Notes under the pieces: generated by a model | The model's database searches: none | What the model saw: the letters and a program-made list of their open reading frames with translations, nothing else | What the model was told of the DNA's origin: nothing | NCBI RefSeq assembly: GCF_002917095.1 | Contig: NZ_PQGA01000004.1 | Location: forward strand, 283,622-347,621 | Reading direction: 5' to 3' | Length of the DNA stretch: 64,000 bases | Origin: Paraburkholderia eburnea | Lineage (GTDB): Bacteria; Pseudomonadota; Gammaproteobacteria; Burkholderiales; Burkholderiaceae | Position numbers and translations under genes: made by a program | In this document: positions 9,378 to 16,792 of the stretch, in pieces | Layout: each line of letters starts with the position of its first letter | Numbering within the stretch: the first letter of the stretch is position 1

Positions 9378-10385
9378 ATGGACGACATGCTGACGACATC
9401 GGCGCAAACCGTACTCGCCGACCTCTGCACCCCGCAATTCGTACGCGGCGTGGAGTTGACACAGGACCGCCGCGCCGGGCGCGAACTCTGGCGGCAACTT
9501 GAAGCACTCGGCCTGCTCGACGCGCTCGTGCCGCAGACCCAGGGCGGCGCCGATTTGCCGCTCGCACAGGCCGCGGGCGTGCTGTTCGCGTTCGGCCAGC
9601 ACGCGCTGCCGCTGCCCGCCGCGCACACGATGATCGCGCGCCATCTGCTCGCCGCCGCCAACGTGGCCGCGCCGCGCGGCCCCATTGCGCTTGCGATCGC
9701 CGACGCCACGCAACGCGCGGCCTTCGTGCCCTACGGTCAGGTCGCCGACGCCGTGGTCGTGGAAACGTCCGCCGGCACCTGGCTGGTCGCGCTCAAATCT
9801 GCCTGCCTGGAGAAGCACGGCGACGGGCTGGACGCCACGGTGCGCTTCGACACGCGCACGGCGCAGCCGCTGCCCGCGCGCGGCATCGCGGAACTCGGCG
9901 CCATCGTGACTGCCGCCACCATGGCGGGCGCGATGCAGCGCGTGCTCGACATCAGCACCGCCTATGTGAACGGACGCGCGCCGGCCAGCCGCACCTGCAG
10001 CACCTTCCTCGCGCTTGAGCGCCAGTTGAGCGTGATGGCAGGCCACGTCGCCGCCACGCGCGCTGCCGCCGAACAAGGCTGCGCCGCGCATCGCAGCGGC
10101 GAGCAGCGGCTTGCCGGCGCCATCGCCAAGGCGCGCGCGAGCCGTGCGGCGCCGCTCGTGGCCAGCGGCGCGCATGGTCTGATGAGCACGGTCGGCAATG
10201 CAGAGAAGGTCGATCTTCAGTTGTTTACCCGACGCCTGCACGCGCAACGGCTGCAGTATGGCTCGGAAGCCTTCTGGGACGAGGTCGTGGTCGGCACACA
10301 TGCGCGCGATCAGCGCTGTGTCGTCGATAACGATGTTGTGGGGATTTTCGACGCACTCGATGAGGTGGCGACGCTCGGGCACTGA
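9378..10385 (+). CDS. Acyl-CoA dehydrogenase-family protein (short, atypical)
   Basis: A 335-residue protein of the acyl-CoA dehydrogenase superfamily. The N-terminal helical domain includes RELWRQLEALGLLDALVPQTQGGADLPLAQ, followed by a beta domain and a C-terminal four-helix region (ERQLSVMAGHVAATRAAAEQ). It is shorter than canonical enzymes (about 380), and no clear catalytic Glu motif is visible, so it resembles the smaller subunit of heteromeric dehydrogenases. The ATG at 9378 has AGGGAGAG upstream; an in-frame ATG at 9351 overlaps the 13-codon frame and is the alternative start. No large-subunit partner is adjacent. It ends before a strong terminator. Confidence 0.78.
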   Translation: MDDMLTTSAQTVLADLCTPQFVRGVELTQDRRAGRELWRQLEALGLLDALVPQTQGGADLPLAQAAGVLFAFGQHALPLPAAHTMIARHLLAAANVAAPRGPIALAIADATQRAAFVPYGQVADAVVVETSAGTWLVALKSACLEKHGDGLDATVRFDTRTAQPLPARGIAELGAIVTAATMAGAMQRVLDISTAYVNGRAPASRTCSTFLALERQLSVMAGHVAATRAAAEQGCAAHRSGEQRLAGAIAKARASRAAPLVASGAHGLMSTVGNAEKVDLQLFTRRLHAQRLQYGSEAFWDEVVVGTHARDQRCVVDNDVVGIFDALDEVATLGH

Positions 10386-10412
10386 CGCGTTGACCCTTCC
10401 ACGCGGTAACTG

Positions 10413-10444
10413 AAAACGCGCCTTTTCACGAGGCGCGTTTTTTT
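10413..10444. terminator. Bidirectional Rho-independent terminator
   Basis: AAAACGCGCC, a 9-base loop, then GGCGCGTTTTTTT. The A run on one side and the T run on the other let it serve the plus-strand acyl-CoA dehydrogenase gene and the convergent isochorismatase-family gene. Confidence 0.9.
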
Positions 10445-10460
10445 ATGCCGCTCTACCGCG

Positions 10461-11003
10461 TCAAAACGCAACGTCCTCAGTCCGCGCGAGCGTCACGAAC
10501 GGGCCATTCAGCGTGCGGTTGTGATGCGCGATGATGTCGCGCGCGTTCAGACCGGGCGAATCGACCGTGGTGTGCGCATCCTCGACCAGCACGGCGCGCA
10601 AGCCCAGATCGAACACCGCGCGGCAGGTCGTATCGACGCAATATTCCGTCTTCATGCCCACGATCACGAGTTCGTTCACGCCGGCATCGGCCAGCCGCTG
10701 CGCGAGATCCGTGCCGACAAAGCAATTGGGCCGCGTTTTCACCAACACGCCATCGCGTGCGGCATCCACGTCGAGCCCGCTCACGAGTTTCGTCAGTTCA
10801 CTGTCCGGCGCGATCGGCGAACCCGCCGGCCCGGTGTGACGCACGGCATAAACCGGCGCATCGGCCGCGCGAGCGCGGGCAATCAGCGTGTTGATGTTGG
10901 CGAGCACGCGCGCGCCCTCGTAAGGCGGCGGATTGCCGTGGAAAAGACCAACCTGCATATCGACGATCAACAAAGCGCGTTGGCTGGGGGCGCTGGCCTG
11001 CAT
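10461..11003 (-). CDS. Isochorismatase-family cysteine hydrolase
   Basis: A 180-residue cysteine hydrolase. The catalytic triad of the family is visible: D15 in LLIVDMQVGLF, K89 in LVKTRPNCF, and the nucleophile C122 in GMKTEYCVDTT. The non-proline cis-peptide region (VIVGMKTEYCV) is typical of nicotinamidase/isochorismatase-like enzymes. The substrate cannot be read; neighbours give no pathway. The leader on the minus strand holds a Thr-rich short frame and a terminator-like hairpin, suggesting attenuation control. AAGGAG precedes the ATG. A paralogue lies at 16047-16568. Confidence 0.88.
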   Translation of the reverse strand: MQASAPSQRALLIVDMQVGLFHGNPPPYEGARVLANINTLIARARAADAPVYAVRHTGPAGSPIAPDSELTKLVSGLDVDAARDGVLVKTRPNCFVGTDLAQRLADAGVNELVIVGMKTEYCVDTTCRAVFDLGLRAVLVEDAHTTVDSPGLNARDIIAHHNRTLNGPFVTLARTEDVAF

Positions 11004-11043
11004 GGCGTTTCTCCTTGTGAAGCCGGAACGGACGGGAGAAACG

Positions 11044-11076
11044 ACAAGGCCCCGTCCGTTACCGGCGGGGCCTTGT
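11044..11076 (-). terminator. Attenuator-type terminator hairpin in the leader
   Basis: On the minus strand ACAAGGCCCCG, a 10-base loop, CGGGGCCTTGT forms a very stable stem, followed by CGTTTCTCC, a weak T tract. It lies between the Thr-rich leader frame and the hydrolase ATG, so it would stop transcription before the gene unless another fold forms. The T tract is poor, so termination efficiency is uncertain. Confidence 0.6.
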
Positions 11077-11080
11077 GGCA

Positions 11081-11136
11081 GATACGAATGAACCTTGCTC
11101 GCGTATCGACCTCACGACCCGCCAGAAGCGGTCGTG
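11081..11136 (-). promoter_or_regulatory. Two further leader hairpins (pause and alternative fold)
   Basis: Hairpin A, 11113-11136, pairs CACGACC with GGTCGTG and includes the last Thr codons and the stop codon of the leader frame. Hairpin B, 11081-11107, pairs GATACG with CGTATC. GCAAGG inside hairpin B (11094-11099) matches the 5' arm of the terminator and could compete for CCTTGT. The layout mirrors classical 1:2, 2:3, 3:4 amino-acid attenuators; the folding is by eye only. Confidence 0.5.
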
Positions 11137-11174
11137 GTGGTCGTAGTCGTACGTGCGATGGCATGCAGGATCAT
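11112..11174 (-). CDS. Putative leader peptide with seven consecutive Thr codons
   Basis: A 20-codon frame, MILHAIAR, then seven Thr codons in a row (ACG ACT ACG ACC ACC ACG ACC, 11130-11150), then ASGGS and TGA. A minus-strand promoter with -35 TTGACG (11206-11211) and a weak -10 near 11182-11188 would start the RNA within one or two bases of this ATG, making it leaderless, as known for rhizobial trpL. The Thr run followed by hairpins and a terminator is the hallmark of ribosome-mediated attenuation sensing charged tRNA-Thr. Why this should control an isochorismatase-family gene is unknown. Confidence 0.5.
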   Translation of the reverse strand: MILHAIARTTTTTTTASGGS

Positions 11175-11181
11175 GTCGTCG

Positions 11182-11211
11182 ATGATGCAGGAAGTCGACG
11201 CCCAGCGTCAA
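11182..11211 (-). promoter_or_regulatory. Candidate promoter of the attenuator leader
   Basis: On the minus strand TTGACG (11211-11206), a 17-18 base spacer, then GCATCA/CATCAT (11188-11182). The -35 is good and the -10 is weak. The predicted start falls next to the leader-frame ATG at 11174. Confidence 0.4.
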
Positions 11212-11434
11212 CCTGCCACGGCGATATTCGAACCGGCGAGACCGGATTTCGCCAAATCCAGCCACAGTCCCTACCCCCTGGATAGCGGCATAGCGTCGCG
11301 ATTTCCAGAAAATGAGCCTGTCGTCTTAAAAAAATTGTTCTAGCGCAAAGGTGAAAGCTAGAATGCCGGGTTTGCCGCAAGGCGCGCCATTTTTGACCGG
11401 CTGCGCCAGCCTCGTCCCGAAGAAGGAATCCGAC

Positions 11435-12313
11435 ATGAAAGAACGCCTCGCCCGCGACCGCGAGACCGCCGCCCGCGCCGACGAAGCGGCCGATTCGTCC
11501 AGCGACGCCCCGTTGGTGAGCGCGCTCGCAAGGGGCATCCGGATCCTGCAGTGCTTTTCGATGGGGGCGTCGGAGCTGTCGGCGCGCGAACTGGTGGAGC
11601 GCACCGGCTTGCCCAAGCCCACGGCGCTGCGGCTCATCAATACGCTGTGCGAGTTCGGCCTGTTGCGCCACTCGGAGCGTATTTCGAAATACGTGCTGGG
11701 CACCGAGATGCTGAGCCTCGCCGCGCCCGCGCTCGGCCGCATGACGGTGCGCCAGATCGCGCGGCCGATGATGCAGGAGCTGGCCGACTACTGCCAGGGC
11801 CAGGTGAAGCTCGCCGTGGGCCATCGCATGAACCTCGCCTACTCGGAGGTGATTCAGGGCGCGGGCAGCGCGGTGTATCGCGCGGAGACCGGCACGCGGG
11901 TTTCGCTGTCGCGCACGGCGGCGGGACGCGCGTATCTGTGGGCCGTGCCGGGCGCGTCGCGCGAGCAGTATCTGCAAGACACGCTCGCGCTCGATCCCGC
12001 CAAGGGCGAGCTGCTCGCGCAACGGCTCGCGCAGGCGCAGCAGCAGCTACGCGAGATCGGCTGCACGGTGTCGTATGGCGACATGCAGCGCGAGATTCAT
12101 TCGGTGGCGATTCCGCTGGCGTCGCCCATCGACGACGAATACTGGGTGTTCAGCTGTTCGATTGCCGTGTTCAATCTCAACGGTAATCAGTTGATCGACG
12201 ACATCGCCCCGCGGCTGATGTCGCTCGTGCGACGCGTAGAGGCGTCGCTCGGCAGCATGAGCGGCGTCGCGCACGACATGGAAGCGCGGCCGTGGCGTCT
12301 GGCGGCGAACTAG
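11435..12313 (+). CDS. IclR-family transcriptional regulator
   Basis: A 292-residue IclR-type regulator. The N-terminal winged HTH reads LARGIRILQCFSMGASELSA then RELVERTGLPKPTALRLINTL. The C-terminal effector domain contains YSEVIQGAGSAVYRAETGTRVSLSRTAAGRAYL, and the family block with MQREIHSVAIPLASPID near the end. The ATG at 11435 has AGAAGGA eight bases upstream; an earlier in-frame ATG (11351) lacks a site. The effector is probably an aromatic or short organic acid, as for most IclR proteins. It is divergent from the attenuated hydrolase gene and convergent with the c-di-GMP enzyme. Confidence 0.92.
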   Translation: MKERLARDRETAARADEAADSSSDAPLVSALARGIRILQCFSMGASELSARELVERTGLPKPTALRLINTLCEFGLLRHSERISKYVLGTEMLSLAAPALGRMTVRQIARPMMQELADYCQGQVKLAVGHRMNLAYSEVIQGAGSAVYRAETGTRVSLSRTAAGRAYLWAVPGASREQYLQDTLALDPAKGELLAQRLAQAQQQLREIGCTVSYGDMQREIHSVAIPLASPIDDEYWVFSCSIAVFNLNGNQLIDDIAPRLMSLVRRVEASLGSMSGVAHDMEARPWRLAAN

Positions 12314-12343
12314 CCTTCGCGCGTCCTTACGCGCAGCGCGCGC

Positions 12344-14446
12344 TCAGCCCGTTGCGACCGTCACCGATGGCGCCAGCGCCATCGGCGCGCCCGAAAGCTT
12401 GAGCTTGCCGCTGGCCACCAGTTGCGCGAGCGGCACGGGACGGCCCAGCAGGAAGCCCTGCACCTCGTCGCAGCCTTCGCCCGCGAGCAGGTCGAGCTGA
12501 TCCTGGGTTTCGATGCCTTCGGCCAGCACGGGAATCCCAAGGCTCTTGCCGAGCGCCAGCACCGCGCGGATGATCGCCGTCGCCTGACGGCTCGATTCGG
12601 CTTCGCTCACGAAGGACTGGTCGAGCTTGATCTTGTCGAACGGGAACGAGCGCAGCGTGTCGAGCGACGAATACCCCGTGCCGAAGTCGTCGAGCGCAAG
12701 GCTCACGCCCAGCGCCTTGATGCGCTGGAGCGTTTCGAGCGAGCGCTCGCGGTCGGCGAAGATGGTCGATTCGGTCAGTTCGAGTTCGAGCCGCGATGGC
12801 GGCAGCCCGGTTTGCTCCAGCACCTCGGCCACCAGCGAGGGTAGGTCCGCGTGCGCGAACTGCACCGCCGACAGGTTCACCGCCACCTTGCACGGCGGCT
12901 GCCACGTGACGGCGCGCGAGCAGGCCTCGCGCAGCACCCATGCGCCAATCGCGAGAATCAGCCCGTTTTCCTCGGCCAGCGGAATGAACACGCCCGGCGA
13001 AATAAAACCGTGGCGCGGGTGCTCCCAGCGCAGCAGCGCCTCGTAGCCGCAGATTTCGCCGCTGGCGATCGAGGTTTGCACCTGGTAGTGCACGCTCAAC
13101 TGCCCGCGCGAAAGCGCGTCGCGCAGATCGGCCGCCAGCGAGCGGCGCGCGCGCGCCATCTCGTCCATCTTCGGCTCGTAGAAGCACACCGAGCGCGTGA
13201 GATCCGCCTTCGCGCGGTACATCGCGAGATCGGCGTTATTGATGAGCACCGTCTTGGTGGTAGCGTCGTCCGGGTAGATCGCCACGCCCATGCTCGCGCC
13301 CGAGATCACTTCCCAGTCGTCGTAACGAATCGGGCGAAACAGCGCCGTCTCCAGCCGGTTCAGGAAATCGTCGAGCGACTCGCGGCGCGCGAAGCGGCGC
13401 AGCGCCACGAACTCGTCGCCGCCCACCCGCGCGACGAATTCGTCCTCGCGAACGAGGCTCTTGAAACGCAGCGCCAGTATCTTCAGCACTTCGTCGCCCG
13501 CATGATGGCCGCGCAGATCGTTGATGTCCTTGAAGCGGTTCAGGTCGATGCCGATGAGCGCCAGCTTGCCGCCATGCGCGGCGGTGCGCGTTATCTCGGC
13601 GTCGAGACGCTCGTTGAAGCCCGCGCGGTTGGGCAGGCCGGTGAGCATGTCGGACAGCGCCATGGTGCGCAGATGCTCGACCGATTCGGCGCGCACGCTG
13701 TCGTCGAGCAGGTAGCTCACGAGACCCGCACCCGCGATGATGAAGGCCATGCCCGCCACCGCCAGCGCGAGCGCCTGGAGCGCGGCGGGATTGGAGGCGT
13801 GCGTATCGATGGCGAGCGGTACGATCTCGAACGCGCACATGCCCGTGAAGTGAAGCGTGGCGATGGCGATCGCCAGCAGCGCCGCGACGAGGCCCACCTG
13901 GGAGCGCGCGCCTGTCACGCTGCCGCCCGTGCTCGCCGCGCCCGGCTTGCGAGAGGCCTGATCGAACGCGAGCGCGCTGAACCCGACCGAAAGCACGATC
14001 GACGTCACCAGATAGAGCCGGTTCCAGGTGACGATGCCCTCGACGCGATAGGCCGTCATGCCCGTGTAGTGCATCAGCGAGATAGCGAGCCCGACCAGCG
14101 CGCCGCCGAGCATGGGCGCGGCGCGCGTGAAGCCGCTGCACGCCACGAAGAGGCCGAGAAAGCTGCCGGCCAGCGCGATGAGCAGCGACACGATGGTCAG
14201 CACCGCATCGAAGGTCACGGGCACGCCCGGCTCGTAGCCGAGCATCGCCACGAAGTGCGTGCACCAGATCGCCACGGCCGCCGTGGTGGCGGCGAGGAAC
14301 TGCCAGCCCGCGCGCTGCATGCCGCGCGTGGCGAACGCGCGCCGCACGAGGCGCGCCGTCACCCACGAGCCCGCGCCGCAGATCAGCACGGCCACGATGA
14401 CGAGCCATGGATTGTGCTTGTAGACGATGCAGCCCAGCACGTTCAT
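12344..14446 (-). CDS. MHYT-GGDEF-EAL c-di-GMP turnover protein
   Basis: A 700-residue membrane enzyme. Residues 10-245 form the MHYT sensor with about seven membrane helices and the three motif copies WCTHFVAM, LMHYTGM and TLHFTGM, thought to bind copper and sense O2, CO or NO. The GGDEF domain (about 255-425) keeps GGDEF at 342-346. The EAL domain (about 435-690) keeps EAL at 469-471 and the later metal and catalytic blocks (ELTEST, DDFGTGYSSL, KLDQSF, AEGIET). Both activities are therefore possible. The chosen ATG has GGAGGCC upstream. It is the only c-di-GMP synthesis/degradation gene in the window that also carries the cellulose operon. Confidence 0.93.
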   Translation of the reverse strand: MNVLGCIVYKHNPWLVIVAVLICGAGSWVTARLVRRAFATRGMQRAGWQFLAATTAAVAIWCTHFVAMLGYEPGVPVTFDAVLTIVSLLIALAGSFLGLFVACSGFTRAAPMLGGALVGLAISLMHYTGMTAYRVEGIVTWNRLYLVTSIVLSVGFSALAFDQASRKPGAASTGGSVTGARSQVGLVAALLAIAIATLHFTGMCAFEIVPLAIDTHASNPAALQALALAVAGMAFIIAGAGLVSYLLDDSVRAESVEHLRTMALSDMLTGLPNRAGFNERLDAEITRTAAHGGKLALIGIDLNRFKDINDLRGHHAGDEVLKILALRFKSLVREDEFVARVGGDEFVALRRFARRESLDDFLNRLETALFRPIRYDDWEVISGASMGVAIYPDDATTKTVLINNADLAMYRAKADLTRSVCFYEPKMDEMARARRSLAADLRDALSRGQLSVHYQVQTSIASGEICGYEALLRWEHPRHGFISPGVFIPLAEENGLILAIGAWVLREACSRAVTWQPPCKVAVNLSAVQFAHADLPSLVAEVLEQTGLPPSRLELELTESTIFADRERSLETLQRIKALGVSLALDDFGTGYSSLDTLRSFPFDKIKLDQSFVSEAESSRQATAIIRAVLALGKSLGIPVLAEGIETQDQLDLLAGEGCDEVQGFLLGRPVPLAQLVASGKLKLSGAPMALAPSVTVATG

Positions 14447-14860
14447 CACCGGAAGGCCTCCTTTGAGCCTGAATGGATTGGCGGCGCCAATCGTTGCAGT
14501 GGGCCGCACTGGCGGTTTGCGGCCCAGCCGGCACACAGCTCACGCGCAGGGGCGCGACGATATCACGGCGCCGCGCCTCGGTATCTGGCCGAAGCGTGCG
14601 CCATTGCCGAAAAGGGAAGTTCGGGACGGACGAGCCTCGCGCCACGCGCACGCAGCCCGTTCGCCAGTTTACGGCACCTGCGCGGCATAACTTTATAAAG
14701 CCCTTTTTTATTCGAGCATTTGCAAACGTTTCATGTAATTTTTCGGACAGATTGCCTGGATTCACGGTTGGCTGCGGTGAAAAACGTCATATGACGACGC
14801 CCGTTTTCGCTTCTTCAATAGAATCGGACTCCGTATCGACGAGAGGCCGGGAGGGCGAGC
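14447..14860. other. Divergent spacer with AT-rich patch and 12-base palindrome
   Basis: The left half is GC-rich; 14690-14760 is AT-rich (for example TAACTTTATAAAGCCC). A perfect palindrome CGTCATATGACG lies at 14785-14796, 65 bases before the hydrolase ATG, and could be a regulator site. No gene is supported. Confidence 0.5.
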
Positions 14861-16054
14861 ATGACGCGTGTTCTTGCTGACTTGGGATCAAGCTGTGCGC
14901 TTGCCTGTTTCTTGCGGCGCGCGGCGTGTTCGCTTTGCATGGCTGCGCTGCTTTCGGGGCCGGCGCGCGCCGTCCTGGCCGATGAAACTGGAAACACCGC
15001 GCCGTGGCACGTCGGCCTGACTACGCGCGTCATCCATCCCACCGTCGAGCGCAACTGGCGCGGCGCCGCCACGCAGCAACTGCTCACGCAGATCTGGTAT
15101 CCCGTCGCGAGCGCCACGCCCGAAACGCCGCGCGACATTGGCCGCCCTGGCGATCCACTGTTTCGCGGCCATCCCGTTGCCAGCGACGCCGCGCTCGCCG
15201 GCGACGCGGACACGCGCTTTCCGCTCGTGCTGCTTTCTCATGGCACGGGCGGCAGCGCCAACGATCAGGACTGGCTCGCCAGCGCGCTCGCCGCGCATGG
15301 CTATATCGTGGCCGCCGTCAATCATCCGGGCAATAACGAACTCGAACCCCTCACGCGCGAGGGCTTCATGCTCTGGTGGGAACGCGCCGCGGATTTGAGC
15401 AACGTTTTGGACGCTTTATTGGCCGATGCGCAGTTTGGGACGCATATCGACCCGGCGCGCATCGGCGCGGCGGGGTTCTCGCTCGGCGGCTATACGGTGC
15501 TGGAAATCGCGGGCGCACGCACGGACGTGCACGCGCTGGAGGCATTCTGCCGCTCGCCGCAGGCGGATGCCATCTGCCATCCGCCCGAAGCGAAACGTCT
15601 GGTTGCAGGCGCAAGCGGTGCAAGCGCCCCGCTCCCGACGCCGCCGACGCCAGCCATGCGCGCCTCGTTCGCGCGCTCGGGCGACTCGTACCGCGACGCC
15701 CGCGTGCGGGCCGTGTTCGCGATCGCGCCCGCGCTGGGCGAAGCCTTCGACGCCGACGCCTTCAAGGACGTGACGATTCCCGTTGCCCTGCTCGCGGGGA
15801 CCGCCGACACCACCGTACCGCCCGACACCAACGTGCGCCGCATCGCGGGCTTTCTGCGGCAGGCGAACCTGCGGCAGGCGAGCCTGACGATGGTGCCGGG
15901 CGCTTCGCACTACACCTTCCTCGACACCTGCCTGCCGGGCGCCGTCGAACGGCTGGCGCGCATCTGCAAGGACGGCCCTAGCGTCGATCGCGACGCCGTT
16001 CATGCGCTCGCGGCTCGGGAAGTGCTGGCGTTTTTCGCGCGCAACCTCAGATAG
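14861..16054 (+). CDS. Exported alpha/beta hydrolase, dienelactone-hydrolase-like
   Basis: A 397-residue protein with a likely signal peptide (hydrophobic stretch LRRAACSLCMAALLSGPARA). The mature part has a platelet-activating-factor acetylhydrolase/dienelactone-hydrolase-like fold: LVLLSHGTGGSANDQDWLA (oxyanion region), nucleophile Ser in GFSLGGYTVLE, acid Asp in LLAGTADTTVPP, and catalytic His in VPGASHYTFLD. The insert around FCRSPQADAICHPPE has two Cys that may pair in the periplasm. GGGAGG precedes the ATG. The substrate is unknown. Its last 8 bases overlap the convergent hydrolase gene. Confidence 0.85.
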   Translation: MTRVLADLGSSCALACFLRRAACSLCMAALLSGPARAVLADETGNTAPWHVGLTTRVIHPTVERNWRGAATQQLLTQIWYPVASATPETPRDIGRPGDPLFRGHPVASDAALAGDADTRFPLVLLSHGTGGSANDQDWLASALAAHGYIVAAVNHPGNNELEPLTREGFMLWWERAADLSNVLDALLADAQFGTHIDPARIGAAGFSLGGYTVLEIAGARTDVHALEAFCRSPQADAICHPPEAKRLVAGASGASAPLPTPPTPAMRASFARSGDSYRDARVRAVFAIAPALGEAFDADAFKDVTIPVALLAGTADTTVPPDTNVRRIAGFLRQANLRQASLTMVPGASHYTFLDTCLPGAVERLARICKDGPSVDRDAVHALAAREVLAFFARNLR

Positions 16055-16568
16055 CGGCGTCGGCCGGCGCGAGCGTCACGCGCGTGGCCAGCGCGTTGAG
16101 CGCGATCGCGTGAATCATCTGGCTGACCGTCGTGCAGGCGTCGCTGAGCACGGTCACTTTCTTGTAGTCGTCGGCGCGGCGTGACAGCGCCGTATGCGTC
16201 ACGCAGTTCTGCGTCATCATCCCGCACAGGATCAGTTCGTCCACGCCCAGACGCTGCAAGGTGTCGTGCAGCGTGGTGCGCTCGAAGGCATCGGCGAACT
16301 GCTTGACGACCACGGGCGCGTCGGGCGCGGCCGCCTGGATGCGCGCGTGCGTTTCGACGCCCACGGTGCCCGCGTTGAAGAACGGCGCGTTGCCTTTGGC
16401 GGCGTCGGCGACATGCTGGACGTGGATCACCGGCACGCCCTTCGCCTGCGCCCGCCCGATGGCGCGCTCGACCACGGCGAGCGTGGCGTCGGCGTTCCAT
16501 AGCTCGAACGCCCCGCCCGGGAAGTAGTCGTTCTGGAGGTCGATGACGATCAGCGCGGGTTGGCTCAT
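16047..16568 (-). CDS. Isochorismatase-family cysteine hydrolase (second copy)
   Basis: A 173-residue hydrolase opening PALIVIDLQNDYFPGGAFEL. The triad D10, K89 (VVVKQFADAF) and C122 (GMMTQNCVTHT) is intact. The FPGG motif and QNC around the nucleophile are close to the YcaC/nicotinamidase-like branch of the family. It differs clearly from the copy at 10461-11003, so this is an old paralogue and not a recent duplication. It is transcribed toward the alpha/beta hydrolase and overlaps it by 8 bases. Confidence 0.88.
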   Translation of the reverse strand: MSQPALIVIDLQNDYFPGGAFELWNADATLAVVERAIGRAQAKGVPVIHVQHVADAAKGNAPFFNAGTVGVETHARIQAAAPDAPVVVKQFADAFERTTLHDTLQRLGVDELILCGMMTQNCVTHTALSRRADDYKKVTVLSDACTTVSQMIHAIALNALATRVTLAPADAAI

Positions 16569-16720
16569 GCTAAAGCTCCTGGTCTTTTGATTGAGTGCGC
16601 GAAAAGAGGCAAAGTGTACAAAGAGGTGCGAGAAAGTTCGCGCCGATCAGTCTACGCGAGCGCGGCGCGCATCATGGCTTCCGAGGCGCGACCGCCGCAC
16701 CGGAACCCGTTAAAAACCCC

Positions 16721-16740
16721 AATAGCACGATCGTTCTATT
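16721..16740. promoter_or_regulatory. Near-perfect 20-base palindrome, TetR-type operator candidate
   Basis: AATAGCACGATCGTTCTATT pairs along its whole length except one position. It lies about 50 bases before the large acyl-CoA dehydrogenase ATG, beside the likely promoter. The pattern AATAG-N6-CGTTCT recurs at 41393-41412 before an epoxide-hydrolase-like gene, hinting at a shared repressor. Confidence 0.5.
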
Positions 16741-16792
16741 TTAGTGTAGGCTGGCGCTCTCACTCGTCACCTTCTTCGCGAGACTGCCTGCC

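Noticed and set aside
12851..14698. A 615-codon open frame antisense to the MHYT-GGDEF-EAL gene
   Set aside because: Same reason: shadow of a clear gene, His/Arg-rich with no domain.
10461..16568. Two isochorismatase-family genes as a recent duplication
   Set aside because: They share only the family motifs and differ throughout, so they are distant paralogues.
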